A stretch of 64,000 bases of DNA from Nitrosopumilus sp. b3 (GCF_014078525.1 NZ_MU078697.1:1-64000), one strand, 5' to 3'. Shown: positions 9,601 to 18,509, counted from the stretch's first letter. Notes: a model not told the origin generated them from the letters alone. Numbers and translations are program-made.

Positions 9601-10010
9601 TCAACACCATCCACAAATGTTTCGTCACATGCATTGTTGATTAATGTAACATTTGCCTCATCACCTTCTGTAAGGATTATTGTAGGTCCAGGAATTGTAG
9701 GATCTGTAGAATAAACACCTTCATCAACCAAATTTCTCACATTTGATTTTTTCTTATCTTCATTGTCATCATCATTGTCATTACTGTCTTTGATGAGTTC
9801 ATAATCGACCATTCGATAAGCATAAAGACCATCAGGCATTGCTACTGCTTCAATAGTGATGTTATGTGTAGTGCTTTTCTTTGCTTCAGCTGCAAAAGGA
9901 ATTTCAGAAGTTGTTGTAAATTTGTTGTTTTCAAAATCAAATGCAAAAACAGAAGTTAATGCAATTGAAAGTATAACTGTCGTCATTATCATTGTATTTG
10001 TTCGTTTCAT
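6663..10010 (-). CDS. Secreted multicopper oxidase fused to cupredoxin and beta-propeller
   Basis: An 1115-residue exported protein. An N-terminal signal peptide (hydrophobic residues about 7-24) is followed by a two-domain multicopper oxidase with all four copper motifs: HVHG at about 155, HDH at about 203, HxxHxHGH at about 319-326 and HCHFVDHMKEGM from about 378. Residues about 480-580 are a separate plastocyanin-like domain with His501 and CKIHPYM (Cys567, His570, Met573) for a further type 1 copper. Residues about 590-1110 look like a YVTN/lactonase-type beta-propeller (repeats such as KIYVAINGEDTVNEFD). Such extracellular copper oxidases are abundant in ammonia-oxidising archaea and have been proposed to act in nitrogen-compound oxidation. 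The substrate is not shown here. Confidence 0.9.
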   Translation of the reverse strand: MKRTNTMIMTTVILSIALTSVFAFDFENNKFTTTSEIPFAAEAKKSTTHNITIEAVAMPDGLYAYRMVDYELIKDSNDNDDDNEDKKKSNVRNLVDEGVYSTDPTIPGPTIILTEGDEANVTLINNACDETFVDGVDHPLGALPTYSETSMLGIHVHGVQYDISDDATYGRMNMNGDSGALCGEDIQYSWIASPGTSGAWPYHDHTFAINEIGAEELGLFGTVIINPANGKVNGLVDDNSGKIKNVKVKDIEKDFVLWMVSSDVLGQRIFYGNEIDYDTTTYSGDSGVRETALWTNPNLTTVEGGIYRIHVLGLGEETHAFHMHGHRWTEDIHEKASEEDVIDVKEITPLQRHTFLIQASDNDDADTTHDGAEMWMYHCHFVDHMKEGMSGMMAVLPEYESDDIPIIGAVFTLSDEPGLWMKTLNAGIADDLDNYLADTVGVPINARDGTGFSLGYISEALGLAVDPAAETDFTNSEGRSLAVINPGETVLFGMKDSQTKHTITTLIYPTDADRLGGNGILNVADSVLGSDISHFDQQLGIRGSTLLTDKDGVPTGLNTPGLYVFVCKIHPYMFSAVIVDDPNTKLLIGGDSDLPFPLLDLSPSLTVLTRAGNVDPTALDFPTVIPPTHDLAKSLLTTFYVITDPNNWKDYTQPTWNVSLPPVLVTTDSEDVVRALAYDTPTTIFAATELGLTKSDGGTPASVEGFALGGSNIPIPAVSDPSINGVGEVWVDTQFERTVNKNHDGTPADKPGTITVVNTGTWDVERKIALPEINMNHPHNMWTDSKNEVIYQTEWFGNEMAIIDRESGELIKEVFTGQSPSHVMTSPVTDKIYVAINGEDTVNEFDPVTYELTRQISTGFRSHPHGHWISSSGQYIVTPDFLGLKASIIDLNSNTVDRSDSVLYGPIATGMKSDDSVFYTADFLGNSNTALDPSDGSTLGHIDWLAEGAAFGQGLVGLPIQTPISPDDQWMVTALTLGGKIGVVDLTADPGTVTAIFDCDPGCHGVQWGAKDGGGYYAYVSSKFSNALHVVDPNPDNDLGTNDASIVGSIILADRSVDSDDRIIGYDGFGGQGIVTIPNVYDGWIDKTVSECSSVGSCGDVTAYIGQLSSAQKSP

Positions 10011-10139
10011 AAGTTATTGGTACAAAACACAAATAGAGATAATATAAGTAATTATGTTATTCATACTTTGATCCGATGATCGCATATCATCATATAGTAT
10101 CATTAGAGAGTAGTATGATTATTCACAAATAAGTAAAAA

Positions 10140-10898
10140 CTATCTTAATCCCCAACGAGACATGACTTTATTTTCAAGTCTTGTAAATACAACACCATCA
10201 ATTGCCAATCCAATTCCCATTATCACCATCATTATAGCAATAACTTCTGATACATCATTTAGAGAACGCCCTGCATTTAGCAAAAATCCAAGTCCTAAGA
10301 ACGAAAATAGTATTTCAGCACCAATCACTCCCCTCCATGCAAATGCCCAGCCTTGTTTGAATCCTGAAATCATGTATGGAAAGGCTGCGGGAATCAAGAC
10401 TGCAGTAATGAGCTGGCTACCTTTTGCACCCATATTTCGGGCAGCCTCAATAAAGTGAGGATCTATATTTTTGACTCCAGTGTAAGTGTTGATAGTTACT
10501 GCAAAAATTGCTCCGATTGCTGTGACGAAAATTATTCCACCATCTGTTAACCCAAACCAAAGTATTGCAAGTGGAACCCAAGCAATTGATGGGATTGATT
10601 GCAATCCCAAAACCAATGAGCCAACAGTTTGATTTATCGCCTCAATTCTTGCCATAAAAATTCCAAGAACTATTCCACCGGCAATTGCGATTGCCAATCC
10701 AATAGACAACCTCCACATACTAGTTGCAATCCCATAAAATAGACTACCATCGGAAGCACCATATGCCAAATCTTCTGCTACCTCATAAGGTGATGGAAAA
10801 ATATTATCAGGCCAAATTCCACTCATCGCAATAATTTGCCAAACAACAACAATTCCAATGTAAAATGCAATTCTATGAGGTGTAAAATTTTTTGCCAT
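10140..10898 (-). CDS. ABC transporter permease, nitrate/sulfonate/taurine type
   Basis: A 252-residue membrane permease of the SsuC/TauC/NrtB family with about six hydrophobic segments. The EAA loop reads EAARNMGAKGSQLITAVLIPAAFPYMI, with the spacing that docks the ATPase. It is the last gene of a three-gene importer set on the minus strand, 5 bases after the ATPase gene. Substrate is not decidable from the permease. Confidence 0.9.
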   Translation of the reverse strand: MAKNFTPHRIAFYIGIVVVWQIIAMSGIWPDNIFPSPYEVAEDLAYGASDGSLFYGIATSMWRLSIGLAIAIAGGIVLGIFMARIEAINQTVGSLVLGLQSIPSIAWVPLAILWFGLTDGGIIFVTAIGAIFAVTINTYTGVKNIDPHFIEAARNMGAKGSQLITAVLIPAAFPYMISGFKQGWAFAWRGVIGAEILFSFLGLGFLLNAGRSLNDVSEVIAIMMVIMGIGLAIDGVVFTRLENKVMSRWGLR

Positions 10899-10903
10899 AA
10901 TAA

Positions 10904-11668
10904 TCAGCCTTTACTTTTTTTTACCTCAGGTCTTAATTCTGCTAAAATATCTTGTTGAAATTTTAGTAATGCTTCATCTTCTGTAACTCTAGGTCTTGGA
11001 AAATTATTATCGACTTCTTTTTTAATAACTGATGGACGATTACTAAAGATTGCAACTTTGGTTCCAAGAACTGCAGCTTCTGAAACATTGTGAGTTACAA
11101 ATAAGATTGTCTTTTTGGTCTTTTCCCAAATTAACTGCATCTCAACTAATAGCAAGTCTCTAGTTTGTGCATCAAGAGCTGCAAATGGCTCATCCATTAA
11201 TAATACATCAGGATCCATCACTAATGCTCTAGCAATAGCTACACGTTGTTTCATTCCAGTTGAAAGTTGAAAAGTGTAAGAATCTGCAAATTTAGTAAGT
11301 TGCATCATGTCAAGATATCTATGAGATATCTTTGCTCTCTCCTCTTTTGGAATTCCTGCCATCTTTAATCCAAATTCGACATTATCTTGGACCTTAAGCC
11401 ATGGGAATAATGCACCCTCTTGAAAAACCATTATTCTCTCAGGTCCTGTTTGGGCAACAGGATGACCATCAAACAATATTTGTCCCTCGTCAGGAGATTC
11501 CAAGCCTGCAACTATGCGTAAAAATGTTGATTTTCCACATCCTGAAGGTCCAACCAAACACACAAAGTCTCCAGCCTCAACTTTGAGGTTTACACCACCT
11601 AGTGCTTTTAGTTTATGAGAATCATGACTAAAATATTTTACAATATTTTTTGCCTCAAGTTTGGTCAT
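10904..11668 (-). CDS. ABC transporter ATP-binding protein, nitrate/sulfonate/taurine type
   Basis: A 254-residue ATPase with Walker A GPSGCGKST, Q-loop VFQEGALFPW, signature LSTGMKQRVAIARAL, Walker B VLLMDEPFAAL and switch His in FVTHN. The signature is LSTGM in place of the usual LSGGM, a small change. It belongs to the SsuB/TauB/NrtD branch and powers uptake with the flanking permease and binding protein. Its start overlaps the stop of the binding-protein gene by one base. Confidence 0.92.
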   Translation of the reverse strand: MTKLEAKNIVKYFSHDSHKLKALGGVNLKVEAGDFVCLVGPSGCGKSTFLRIVAGLESPDEGQILFDGHPVAQTGPERIMVFQEGALFPWLKVQDNVEFGLKMAGIPKEERAKISHRYLDMMQLTKFADSYTFQLSTGMKQRVAIARALVMDPDVLLMDEPFAALDAQTRDLLLVEMQLIWEKTKKTILFVTHNVSEAAVLGTKVAIFSNRPSVIKKEVDNNFPRPRVTEDEALLKFQQDILAELRPEVKKSKG

Positions 11669-12693
11669 TACGGGTTTTCCTCCAATACGGAATTTGAATT
11701 AAGGGGGTAAAAAATTCCAGCTAAGTCATATCCATTTCTTCCCAAATACCCAAGTGCATCAGCTTTTTCTGCAAAAGAATACACAGAATCAAGTAGAGGA
11801 TCAGAAGTTATTACAAGATTGGACAAAGCAGTATCAACAACATCATCAGACAGAGATTGTCCCAAGTGTGATTTTAAAAAATCATTAAAAATAATTCTAG
11901 TTTCTACAGGATTTGCATTGATCCAATCTGCAGTTTCATAATGAGATGCCACAAGATCAGAAACAATCTTACGATTTTTTTCAACGTAATCCACATTTGC
12001 AATTAATAGAACAGATGCAAATTCATTGTTGGGCCACAATTCTTCTTCGTGGAATAATCTTTTTCCATCAAGTTCGGTTTCTAAAATTGTAGCCCATGGT
12101 TCTGCAACCCATGCACCATCAATATCTCCTTTTACAAATAAAGTATAGATATCAGGATTTGGAATATTATAAACAATGACTGAACCCCCTTTTTCTGCAG
12201 TCTTCAAACCATTTAGGGAAAGGTAGTGTCGTAAGGATACATCTTGAGTGTTTCCAATTTGAGGTGCAGCAATCTTTTTGCCAGCAAAATCAGATGAAGA
12301 TTTAATTTCAGATTGAGGATGAACGATAAAGCTTGCCCCACCACTTGCAGCACCTACAAGAATCTTGACATTATGATTTTCCGAATTTAGAAATCCGTTT
12401 ATTGCTGGTCCAGGCCCAGCATATGCAAGATCAATCGAATTGGCAAATAGTGATTCTATTGCTTGAGGACCACTATCAAAAACACGCGTTTCAATTTGTA
12501 TATCATCCCCAACACTTTGTTCAAAAAAGCCTTTTTCCATCCCAACAATAGGAATAGCATGACCAATATTTGGAAAATATGCAATACGAATTTTATTTTC
12601 ATGTGTGATATCACTGGAATTTAGAGATATTCCAACTGTAATTATCAAAATTATTCCAACAATTCCTGTTGAAACAATTGATCGAGTTTTCAT
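11668..12693 (-). CDS. ABC transporter substrate-binding protein, NMT1/SsuA type
   Basis: A 341-residue exported protein with an N-terminal hydrophobic segment (residues about 6-26) and no clear lipobox, so it is probably membrane-anchored. The body has the NMT1/SsuA/TauA fold pattern: IRIAYFPNIGHAIPIVGMEKG, YAGPGPAINGFL, and GDIDGAWVAEPWATIL. It is the first gene of the importer operon. The ligand may be a sulfonate, nitrate-like anion, a thiamine precursor or another small compound; no residue decides this. Confidence 0.87.
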   Translation of the reverse strand: MKTRSIVSTGIVGIILIITVGISLNSSDITHENKIRIAYFPNIGHAIPIVGMEKGFFEQSVGDDIQIETRVFDSGPQAIESLFANSIDLAYAGPGPAINGFLNSENHNVKILVGAASGGASFIVHPQSEIKSSSDFAGKKIAAPQIGNTQDVSLRHYLSLNGLKTAEKGGSVIVYNIPNPDIYTLFVKGDIDGAWVAEPWATILETELDGKRLFHEEELWPNNEFASVLLIANVDYVEKNRKIVSDLVASHYETADWINANPVETRIIFNDFLKSHLGQSLSDDVVDTALSNLVITSDPLLDSVYSFAEKADALGYLGRNGYDLAGIFYPLNSNSVLEENP

Positions 12694-12825
12694 AAAACAG
12701 CGTTATATTTGGCGGTTAAATAATCATCGAATTTTAGCTCAAGCTAGTCAGAAATTTTTCAAAAATAATTAGTTTTCAGGCTATCACAAAAGATAAATTC
12801 CAAAATACGACGGAAAAGTTGTTTT

Positions 12826-14025
12826 ATGACACAAAAAGGAATTCTTGCATTTTCTGGAGGACTAGATACATCAGTAGTTGTAAAATATTTGCAAGAGGAA
12901 CACGACATGGATGTTATTACAGTAACAGTAGATGTAGGTCAATGCGATGATACTAAAAAAATTGCAGCCAAAGCAAAAAAACTTGGTGTAAAAAAACATT
13001 ACAACGTTGATGCTAGAAAAGAATTTGTTAAAGATTACATTTTTCCATCAATTAAAGCAAATGCTCTTTATCAAAAAAAATATTGTCTTGCAACAGCTCT
13101 TGCACGACCACTAATTGCAGAGAAAGTATTAGAGATTGCAAAAAAAGAAAAAGTTACTTCGCTTGCACATGGATGTTCAGGTAAAGGAAATGATCAAGTA
13201 AGATTCGACATCACATTACGTTCTGGCTCAGATCTTCCAATTATTGCTCCTATACGCGATAAAAATTTAGACAGAGAAACAGAATTAAAGTTTGCAAATA
13301 AACACGGAATAGAAATTGATGCTGTCGCTAAAAGATTCAGTATTGATCAAAATTTGTGGGGACGTGCAATAGAAGGAGGAGTACTAGAAGATCCATACAA
13401 TGAGCCACCAGATGATGCATTCATTTGGGTCAAAACAAAAAACTTACCAGACAAAGCATCATACCTAGAAATTAAATTCGAAGAAGGAATTCCTGTTGCA
13501 GTTGACGGAAAAAAACTAGAATCACAAAAACTAATTGAATATATTAACAAAAAAGCAGGAGATGCAGGTGTTGGAATAGTTGATCATATTGAAGACAGAG
13601 TTGTAGGAATCAAATCCAGAGAAGTGTATGAGACTCCAGCTGCCACATGTTTAATTGAAGCTCATTCAGATTTAGAAAAAATGGTCCATACAAAGCATGA
13701 AAACAAGTTCAAATCAATAATAGATGATGAATGGGCATATTTGGTATATTCAGGACTTTGGCAAGATCCATTAAGAGCAGATCTAGATGGATTTATCGAG
13801 CAATCACAAAAACCTGTTTCTGGAACTGTCAAATTAAAGATGTTCAAAGGAAGTCTCAGGGTTGTTGGAAGAAAATCAAAGAATTCATTGTACAGTCACG
13901 AAATTGCCACATATGGTACAGAATCAACATTTGATCAAAGATTGGCTAAAGGATTTGTGGAATTATGGGGAATGCAGTCAACAGAAGCTAATAAATTACA
14001 AAAGAAAAGGTCAACAAAAACATGA
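12826..14025 (+). CDS. argG: Argininosuccinate synthase
   Basis: A 399-residue enzyme that joins citrulline and aspartate using ATP in arginine synthesis. The N-type pyrophosphatase loop FSGGLDTSVV is at residues 8-17, followed by the conserved segments CLATALARPLIAEK and AHGCSGKGNDQVRF. The length matches the family. The stop codon overlaps the lysW start as ATGA, so this gene heads the amino-acid operon that follows. This placement links the neighbouring LysW carrier and ligase to arginine as well as lysine synthesis. Confidence 0.96.
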   Translation: MTQKGILAFSGGLDTSVVVKYLQEEHDMDVITVTVDVGQCDDTKKIAAKAKKLGVKKHYNVDARKEFVKDYIFPSIKANALYQKKYCLATALARPLIAEKVLEIAKKEKVTSLAHGCSGKGNDQVRFDITLRSGSDLPIIAPIRDKNLDRETELKFANKHGIEIDAVAKRFSIDQNLWGRAIEGGVLEDPYNEPPDDAFIWVKTKNLPDKASYLEIKFEEGIPVAVDGKKLESQKLIEYINKKAGDAGVGIVDHIEDRVVGIKSREVYETPAATCLIEAHSDLEKMVHTKHENKFKSIIDDEWAYLVYSGLWQDPLRADLDGFIEQSQKPVSGTVKLKMFKGSLRVVGRKSKNSLYSHEIATYGTESTFDQRLAKGFVELWGMQSTEANKLQKKRSTKT

Positions 14026-14189
14026 ACTGCCCAGAATGTGACGCAACACTAAACATCCCAGATGATGCCTCAGTTGGAGAAATAGTCTCCTGTCCTGATT
14101 GTGGCGCTGACTTTGAAATCTCCAAAAAAGACGGATCAAATGTTGAGCTTAAACAAGCAGAAACCGTAGGCGAAGACTGGGGAGAGTAA
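14022..14189 (+). CDS. lysW: Amino-group carrier protein LysW, copy 1
   Basis: A 55-residue acidic carrier protein. It has a zinc-ribbon with CPEC at residues 3-6 and CPDC at residues 24-27, and ends in the invariant tail EDWGE. In this family the gamma-carboxyl of the terminal Glu is joined to the amino group of alpha-aminoadipate or glutamate, protecting it through the later steps of lysine or arginine/ornithine synthesis. The start overlaps the argG stop (ATGA) and the stop overlaps the lysX start (TAATG), showing translational coupling. Confidence 0.95.
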   Translation: MNCPECDATLNIPDDASVGEIVSCPDCGADFEISKKDGSNVELKQAETVGEDWGE

Positions 14190-15046
14190 TGTCAAAAGTC
14201 TGTATTGTGTTTGACCGCCTAAGAGCGGAAGAGAAGATGCTACAAAAAGAGGCATCAGAACTAGGACATGATGCAGTAATGCTTGATGCAAAAATTACTC
14301 AAATTAACACAGATAGTAAAAAAGAAGACTATGATTTTGGAGATGTTGTTCTAGAAAGATGCGTCAGTTATTTTAGAGGCCTTCATTTTACTGCAAGTTT
14401 AGAGTTTTTAGATGTCCCAGTTTTAAACAAATTTGAAGTTGCACATATTTGTGGAAACAAAATGTTCATGACTCTGCTTTTAAAAAAAAGTAACATTCCA
14501 ACTCCAAAGACCTATTTTTCGTTTTCAAGTGAAAGTGCAGCCGAGAATTTAGAAAAAGTAGGATTTCCTCTAGTCATTAAACCTGTAATTGGTAGTTGGG
14601 GACGAGGAGTTATGCCATTAAAAGACAAAGATACCATGGAAGCAGTTTTTGAAATTAGAGATATTACAGATAGCCCACATGATAGAATTTACTATTTACA
14701 GGAATTAATCAAGAGGCCGCCAAGAGACATCAGAGTAATCACAGTAGGTGATGAACCAATCGCTGCAATGTATAGAAAATCATCAGGCGGTTTTAAAACA
14801 AACATTGCTCTTGGGGCAGATTCTGAACTTTGTGAGATCACAAAAGAGATGGAGGATATGGCTACAAAAGCATCAAAAGCAATGGGTGGAGGAATTTTAG
14901 GAATAGACATGATGGAAGACGATCAGAATGGGTTAGTGGTACACGAAGTAAATAATACCGTAGAATTCAAAGGATTAGCAAGAGTATCACAACGAAATAT
15001 TCCAAAAGAAATGGTAGAATTTGCTCTAAACTACGTTAGGAAATAA
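14189..15046 (+). CDS. lysX: LysX/ArgX-type ATP-grasp ligase, copy 1
   Basis: A 285-residue ATP-grasp ligase that attaches an amino acid to LysW. Visible elements are the N-terminal Rossmann part (MSKVCIVFDRLRAEEKM), ERCVSYFRGLHFTASLEFL, the ATP-grasp Lys segment FPLVIKPVIGSWGRGV, and the metal-binding C-terminal VVHEVNNTVEFKG. It sits between lysW copy 1 and the reductase, kinase and aminotransferase genes, right after argG. A glutamate-specific role (ArgX) is plausible from that context, but I cannot read substrate specificity from sequence. A paralogue is at 19980-20822. Confidence 0.9.
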   Translation: MSKVCIVFDRLRAEEKMLQKEASELGHDAVMLDAKITQINTDSKKEDYDFGDVVLERCVSYFRGLHFTASLEFLDVPVLNKFEVAHICGNKMFMTLLLKKSNIPTPKTYFSFSSESAAENLEKVGFPLVIKPVIGSWGRGVMPLKDKDTMEAVFEIRDITDSPHDRIYYLQELIKRPPRDIRVITVGDEPIAAMYRKSSGGFKTNIALGADSELCEITKEMEDMATKASKAMGGGILGIDMMEDDQNGLVVHEVNNTVEFKGLARVSQRNIPKEMVEFALNYVRK

Positions 15047-15074
15047 ATTATACTCCTTTGCGAGGAGGTTTATT

Positions 15075-16121
15075 ATGAAAGTAGGTGTAGTTGGCGCATC
15101 AGGTTATGTAGGTGGAGAAACACTTCGTCTACTTGTTAATCATCCAGATGTTGAGATCGGTATGGTAACATCAAGACAACATGTTGGAGAATATCTTCAC
15201 AGAGTCCAACCAAGTTTGAAAGGATTCACAGATCTGATGTTCTCTGAATTAGATTATGATAAATTAACTGATCAGTGTGATCTAGTATTTACAGCAGTTC
15301 CTCATGGAACTGCAACTGAAATTGTAAAAGCACTCTATGACCGAGGAGTCAAAGTTATTGATTTGAGTGCCGATTACAGATTGCACAATCAGGAAGGATA
15401 TGACAAATGGTATGGCTGGGAACACCCACATCCAGATTACTTACCAAAATCAGTTTTCGGAGTACCTGAATTACACCGAGAAGAAATTAAAAAAGCACAG
15501 CTTGTTTCATGTCCAGGATGTATGGCAGTAACATCAATGCTAGCACTTGCACCATTAATTCGAAATAACCTAATTGACGAAGATCATATTGTAGTTGATT
15601 CCAAAATTGGATCTTCTGGTGCTGGATCAGGTTCAGGAACTGCACATGCAATGAGAGCTGGAGTAATTAGACCATACAAACCTGCAAAGCACAGACATAC
15701 TGGGGAAATAGAACAAGAGCTAAGTGAAATTGCAGGACATAAAATTCGTGTCTCAATGAGTCCACATGCTGTAGATGTAGTTCGTGGAATTTTATGTACA
15801 AATCACACATTCCTGAAAAAAGATATCGATGAAAAAGAATTATGGAAATTATATCGACAAACTTATGGTGAAGAAAAATTCATCAGACTAATTAGAGATA
15901 AAAAAGGATTATACAAATTCCCAGATCCAAAATTCTTAGTTGGTTCAAACTTTTGTGATATAGGGTTTGATCTTGATGAAGACAATAATAGATTAATTGC
16001 ATTATCTGCATCAGATAACTTGATGAAAGGTGCAGCAGGGTCTGCCATTCAAAACATGAATGTAATGTGTGGTTTTAATGAAATGGATGGACTTAGAAAT
16101 ACACCGTTAACTCCTGTTTAG
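15075..16121 (+). CDS. lysY: LysW-aminoadipyl/glutamyl phosphate reductase
   Basis: A 348-residue NADPH-dependent reductase of the ArgC/LysY family. The dinucleotide motif GASGYVGGETLRLL is at the N-terminus and the catalytic Cys lies in SCPGCMAV near residue 148. It reduces the acyl phosphate on the LysW-bound substrate to the semialdehyde. As this is the only such gene in the window, it probably serves both arginine and lysine routes. The start ATG has a strong ribosome-binding site, GAGGAGGT, about six bases upstream. Confidence 0.93.
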   Translation: MKVGVVGASGYVGGETLRLLVNHPDVEIGMVTSRQHVGEYLHRVQPSLKGFTDLMFSELDYDKLTDQCDLVFTAVPHGTATEIVKALYDRGVKVIDLSADYRLHNQEGYDKWYGWEHPHPDYLPKSVFGVPELHREEIKKAQLVSCPGCMAVTSMLALAPLIRNNLIDEDHIVVDSKIGSSGAGSGSGTAHAMRAGVIRPYKPAKHRHTGEIEQELSEIAGHKIRVSMSPHAVDVVRGILCTNHTFLKKDIDEKELWKLYRQTYGEEKFIRLIRDKKGLYKFPDPKFLVGSNFCDIGFDLDEDNNRLIALSASDNLMKGAAGSAIQNMNVMCGFNEMDGLRNTPLTPV

Positions 16122-16125
16122 AAAT

Positions 16126-16929
16126 ATGATCACAATCAAAATTGGTGGAAGTGTAGTAGATGATTTACATCCATCCACAATTGCAGATATTAAAAAAGTT
16201 GCAGAATCAGAAGGTATAATCTTAGTTCATGGTGGGGGAAAAGAAGTTACAAAAGTTTGTGAGCAACTTGGTAAGGAACCAAAATTTGTCACATCACCAA
16301 GTGGCATCAAAAGTAGATATACAGATAAAGAAACTGCAGAGATTTTTACAATGGTAATGTCAGGTAGAATAAACAAAACTATTGTTCAGATGCTTCAAAA
16401 AAATGGAATTAATGCAATTGGTCTTTCAGGGGTTGATGCTAAAATCATTCAAGCAGATAGAAAAAAGAAGCTTCTCATAGTTAATGAAAAAGGCAGAAAG
16501 CAAGCAATTGATGGTGGATATACAGGTAAAATTACAGATGTCAACTCAAAATTTATCAAATCTCTCTTAGAGCAGGGACTAACACCCGTAATATCTCCAA
16601 TTGCAATTAGTGAAGAATCAGAATTCCTAAATGTTGACGGAGATAGAGCCGCAGCATATGTGGCAGGAAAAGTTGGATGTGATAAGGTATTATTCATTAC
16701 AAATGTTGATGGTCTTCTAATGGATGACAAACTTGTTTCAAAGTTGTCATTGGCAGAAGCAAAAGAGATCAGACCAAAAATAGGACCTGGGATGGAAAAG
16801 AAAATTTTGGCATCAACAGAAGCATTAGATATGGGAGTAAAAGAAGCATTGATTGCAAATGGACAAAAAGAGAATCCAATATCATGTGCAATTGCACATG
16901 ATAATTGTACGGTGATTCAGAATGAGTGA
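16126..16929 (+). CDS. lysZ: LysW-aminoadipate/glutamate kinase
   Basis: A 267-residue amino-acid kinase (ArgB/LysZ family). It has the KIGGSVVDD start, the HGGGKEVTKVCEQLG substrate loop, and a nucleotide-binding segment ending in GPGMEKKILAS. It phosphorylates the side-chain carboxyl of the LysW-bound amino acid. It starts 4 bases after lysY and its end overlaps lysJ by 8 bases. Confidence 0.93.
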   Translation: MITIKIGGSVVDDLHPSTIADIKKVAESEGIILVHGGGKEVTKVCEQLGKEPKFVTSPSGIKSRYTDKETAEIFTMVMSGRINKTIVQMLQKNGINAIGLSGVDAKIIQADRKKKLLIVNEKGRKQAIDGGYTGKITDVNSKFIKSLLEQGLTPVISPIAISEESEFLNVDGDRAAAYVAGKVGCDKVLFITNVDGLLMDDKLVSKLSLAEAKEIRPKIGPGMEKKILASTEALDMGVKEALIANGQKENPISCAIAHDNCTVIQNE

Positions 16930-18103
16930 AGATCAATTTATGGGAAATCTCTATCAGAGATTTCCAGTTACCGTTGAGAAAGGGAAAGGATCACATGTAT
17001 GGGATGTTGATGGCAAAGAATACATTGATTGTATGGGAGGATATGGTGTTGCATTAGTTGGTCATCAAAATCAAAGAGTCAACAATGCAATCAAAGAACA
17101 AGTTGATAAAATTATTACAGTTCACAGTTCTCTATACAATAAAACGAGAGAGGAGTTTTTGAAAACATTGATTGGATTAGCTCCCAAAGGACTCACACAA
17201 GTTCACCTAAACAATAGCGGTGCAGAAGCAATTGAAGCTGCAATGAAATTCGCAAGGAAATTCACAGGCAAAAAAGGAATGGTTGCAATGAAAGGATCAT
17301 ATCACGGTAAATCATTTGGCGCTTTATCATTAACATTTAATCCAAAATACAAAAAAGCATTCAAACCATTAGTTGAGAAAGTTTCTTTTGCATCTTTTGG
17401 AGATATTGAATCACTTCGTTCAGTAATTGATGAAGATACAGCATTTGTGATTTTAGAACCAATTCAAGGTGAAAGTGGAATAATTGTTGCACCAGATGGA
17501 TTTTTGCAAGATGTACGAAAACTTTGTGATGAAAAAGGAATTCTGTTAATTTTTGACGAAATACAAGCTGGTTTAGGAAGAACAGGACGATTATGGGCAT
17601 CGGAGCATTGGGATACTGTACCAGATATTTTGTGTCTTGCAAAAGGAATTGCAGGTGGCGTTCCAATGGGTGCCACACTTGTAAGACCAGACATACTTGC
17701 TTCAATGAATAAGGGAGAGCACTCCTCAACGTTTGGAGGAAATCCATTATCATGTGCAGCAGGAACTGCAGCACTCAAAGCATTAACTGAAGATGGATTA
17801 ATTGAAAATTCTGAAAAAATGGGCAAAATATTCAGAGAAGGTTTAGAGAAACTAAAAGAGAACCACACCATGATTAGAGAGATTAGAGGTAAAGGACTAA
17901 TGATTGGCATAGAGATGAAATTTGAAGTAAGGGACATACTTATGGGATTAATGAAAAAAGGTGTCCTCATGTTATACTCTGGAAGAAATATTCTAAGAAT
18001 TCTCCCACCACTAGTGATTTCCGAAGAGGACATAACAAAAGTTTTACATGCTCTAGATTCTGTACTAAGTGAAGAGGAGCAAAAAAAGGTTGTACAAGGA
18101 TAA
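16922..18103 (+). CDS. lysJ: LysW-lysine/ornithine aminotransferase
   Basis: A 393-residue PLP enzyme of the acetylornithine aminotransferase family (class III). Key parts are GGYGVALVGH, the PLP-phosphate region NNSGAEAIEAA, FDEIQAGLGRTGRLWA, and the Schiff-base lysine in CLAKGIAGGVPMGA. It transfers an amino group from glutamate to the LysW-bound semialdehyde. It is translationally linked to lysZ by overlap and is followed by an overlapping Lrp-type regulator gene. Confidence 0.93.
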   Translation: MSEDQFMGNLYQRFPVTVEKGKGSHVWDVDGKEYIDCMGGYGVALVGHQNQRVNNAIKEQVDKIITVHSSLYNKTREEFLKTLIGLAPKGLTQVHLNNSGAEAIEAAMKFARKFTGKKGMVAMKGSYHGKSFGALSLTFNPKYKKAFKPLVEKVSFASFGDIESLRSVIDEDTAFVILEPIQGESGIIVAPDGFLQDVRKLCDEKGILLIFDEIQAGLGRTGRLWASEHWDTVPDILCLAKGIAGGVPMGATLVRPDILASMNKGEHSSTFGGNPLSCAAGTAALKALTEDGLIENSEKMGKIFREGLEKLKENHTMIREIRGKGLMIGIEMKFEVRDILMGLMKKGVLMLYSGRNILRILPPLVISEEDITKVLHALDSVLSEEEQKKVVQG

Positions 18104-18509
18104 AGTAGACGAAAAAATTATAGGATATCTAAAAGAGGATGCCAGAGAATCATTTGTAGACATCGGTAAAAAATTAAAACTTTCTGAATCAGCAGTTAGA
18201 AGACGAGTAAAAAATCTTGTAGATAGTGGAACTATTAAAAAATTTACTTTGGAGCTTGGAGAAGAGAATGCAACAAGTGCAATTGTATTAGTCTCAGTTG
18301 ATTCTGCAACAGATACATCAAAAGTTTCTCTTAAACTTGCAAAATTAGAAGGAGTAAAAACAGTTTATGAAATAACAGGTCAATACGACATTACAACTAT
18401 TATGAGTGCATCAAGTATTGCTGAGATTAATAATACCATTGATGCATTAAGGAAGATTCCAGGTGTTGTCGATACAAATACTGTGATAATTTTAAGAAAA
18501 ATAATCTAA
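18069..18509 (+). CDS. Lrp/AsnC-family transcriptional regulator
   Basis: A 146-residue regulator in the longest form. Residues about 14-60 form the helix-turn-helix (KVDEKIIGYLKEDARESF, SESAVRRRVKNLVDSG) and residues about 70-146 the RAM ligand domain (EGVKTVYEITGQYDITTIM, typical Lrp spacing). It overlaps the lysJ 3' end. The first start is GTG at 18069, but TTG at 18090 would give the more usual Lrp N-terminus and a shorter overlap. Location suggests it controls the lysine/arginine cluster in response to an amino acid, as LysM does in Sulfolobus. That role is inferred. Confidence 0.85.
   Translation: MKRSKKRLYKDKVDEKIIGYLKEDARESFVDIGKKLKLSESAVRRRVKNLVDSGTIKKFTLELGEENATSAIVLVSVDSATDTSKVSLKLAKLEGVKTVYEITGQYDITTIMSASSIAEINNTIDALRKIPGVVDTNTVIILRKII

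Noticed and set aside
17361-18033. Two long minus-strand ORFs inside lysJ
   Set aside because: They are antisense shadows of a conserved aminotransferase and have low-complexity translations.
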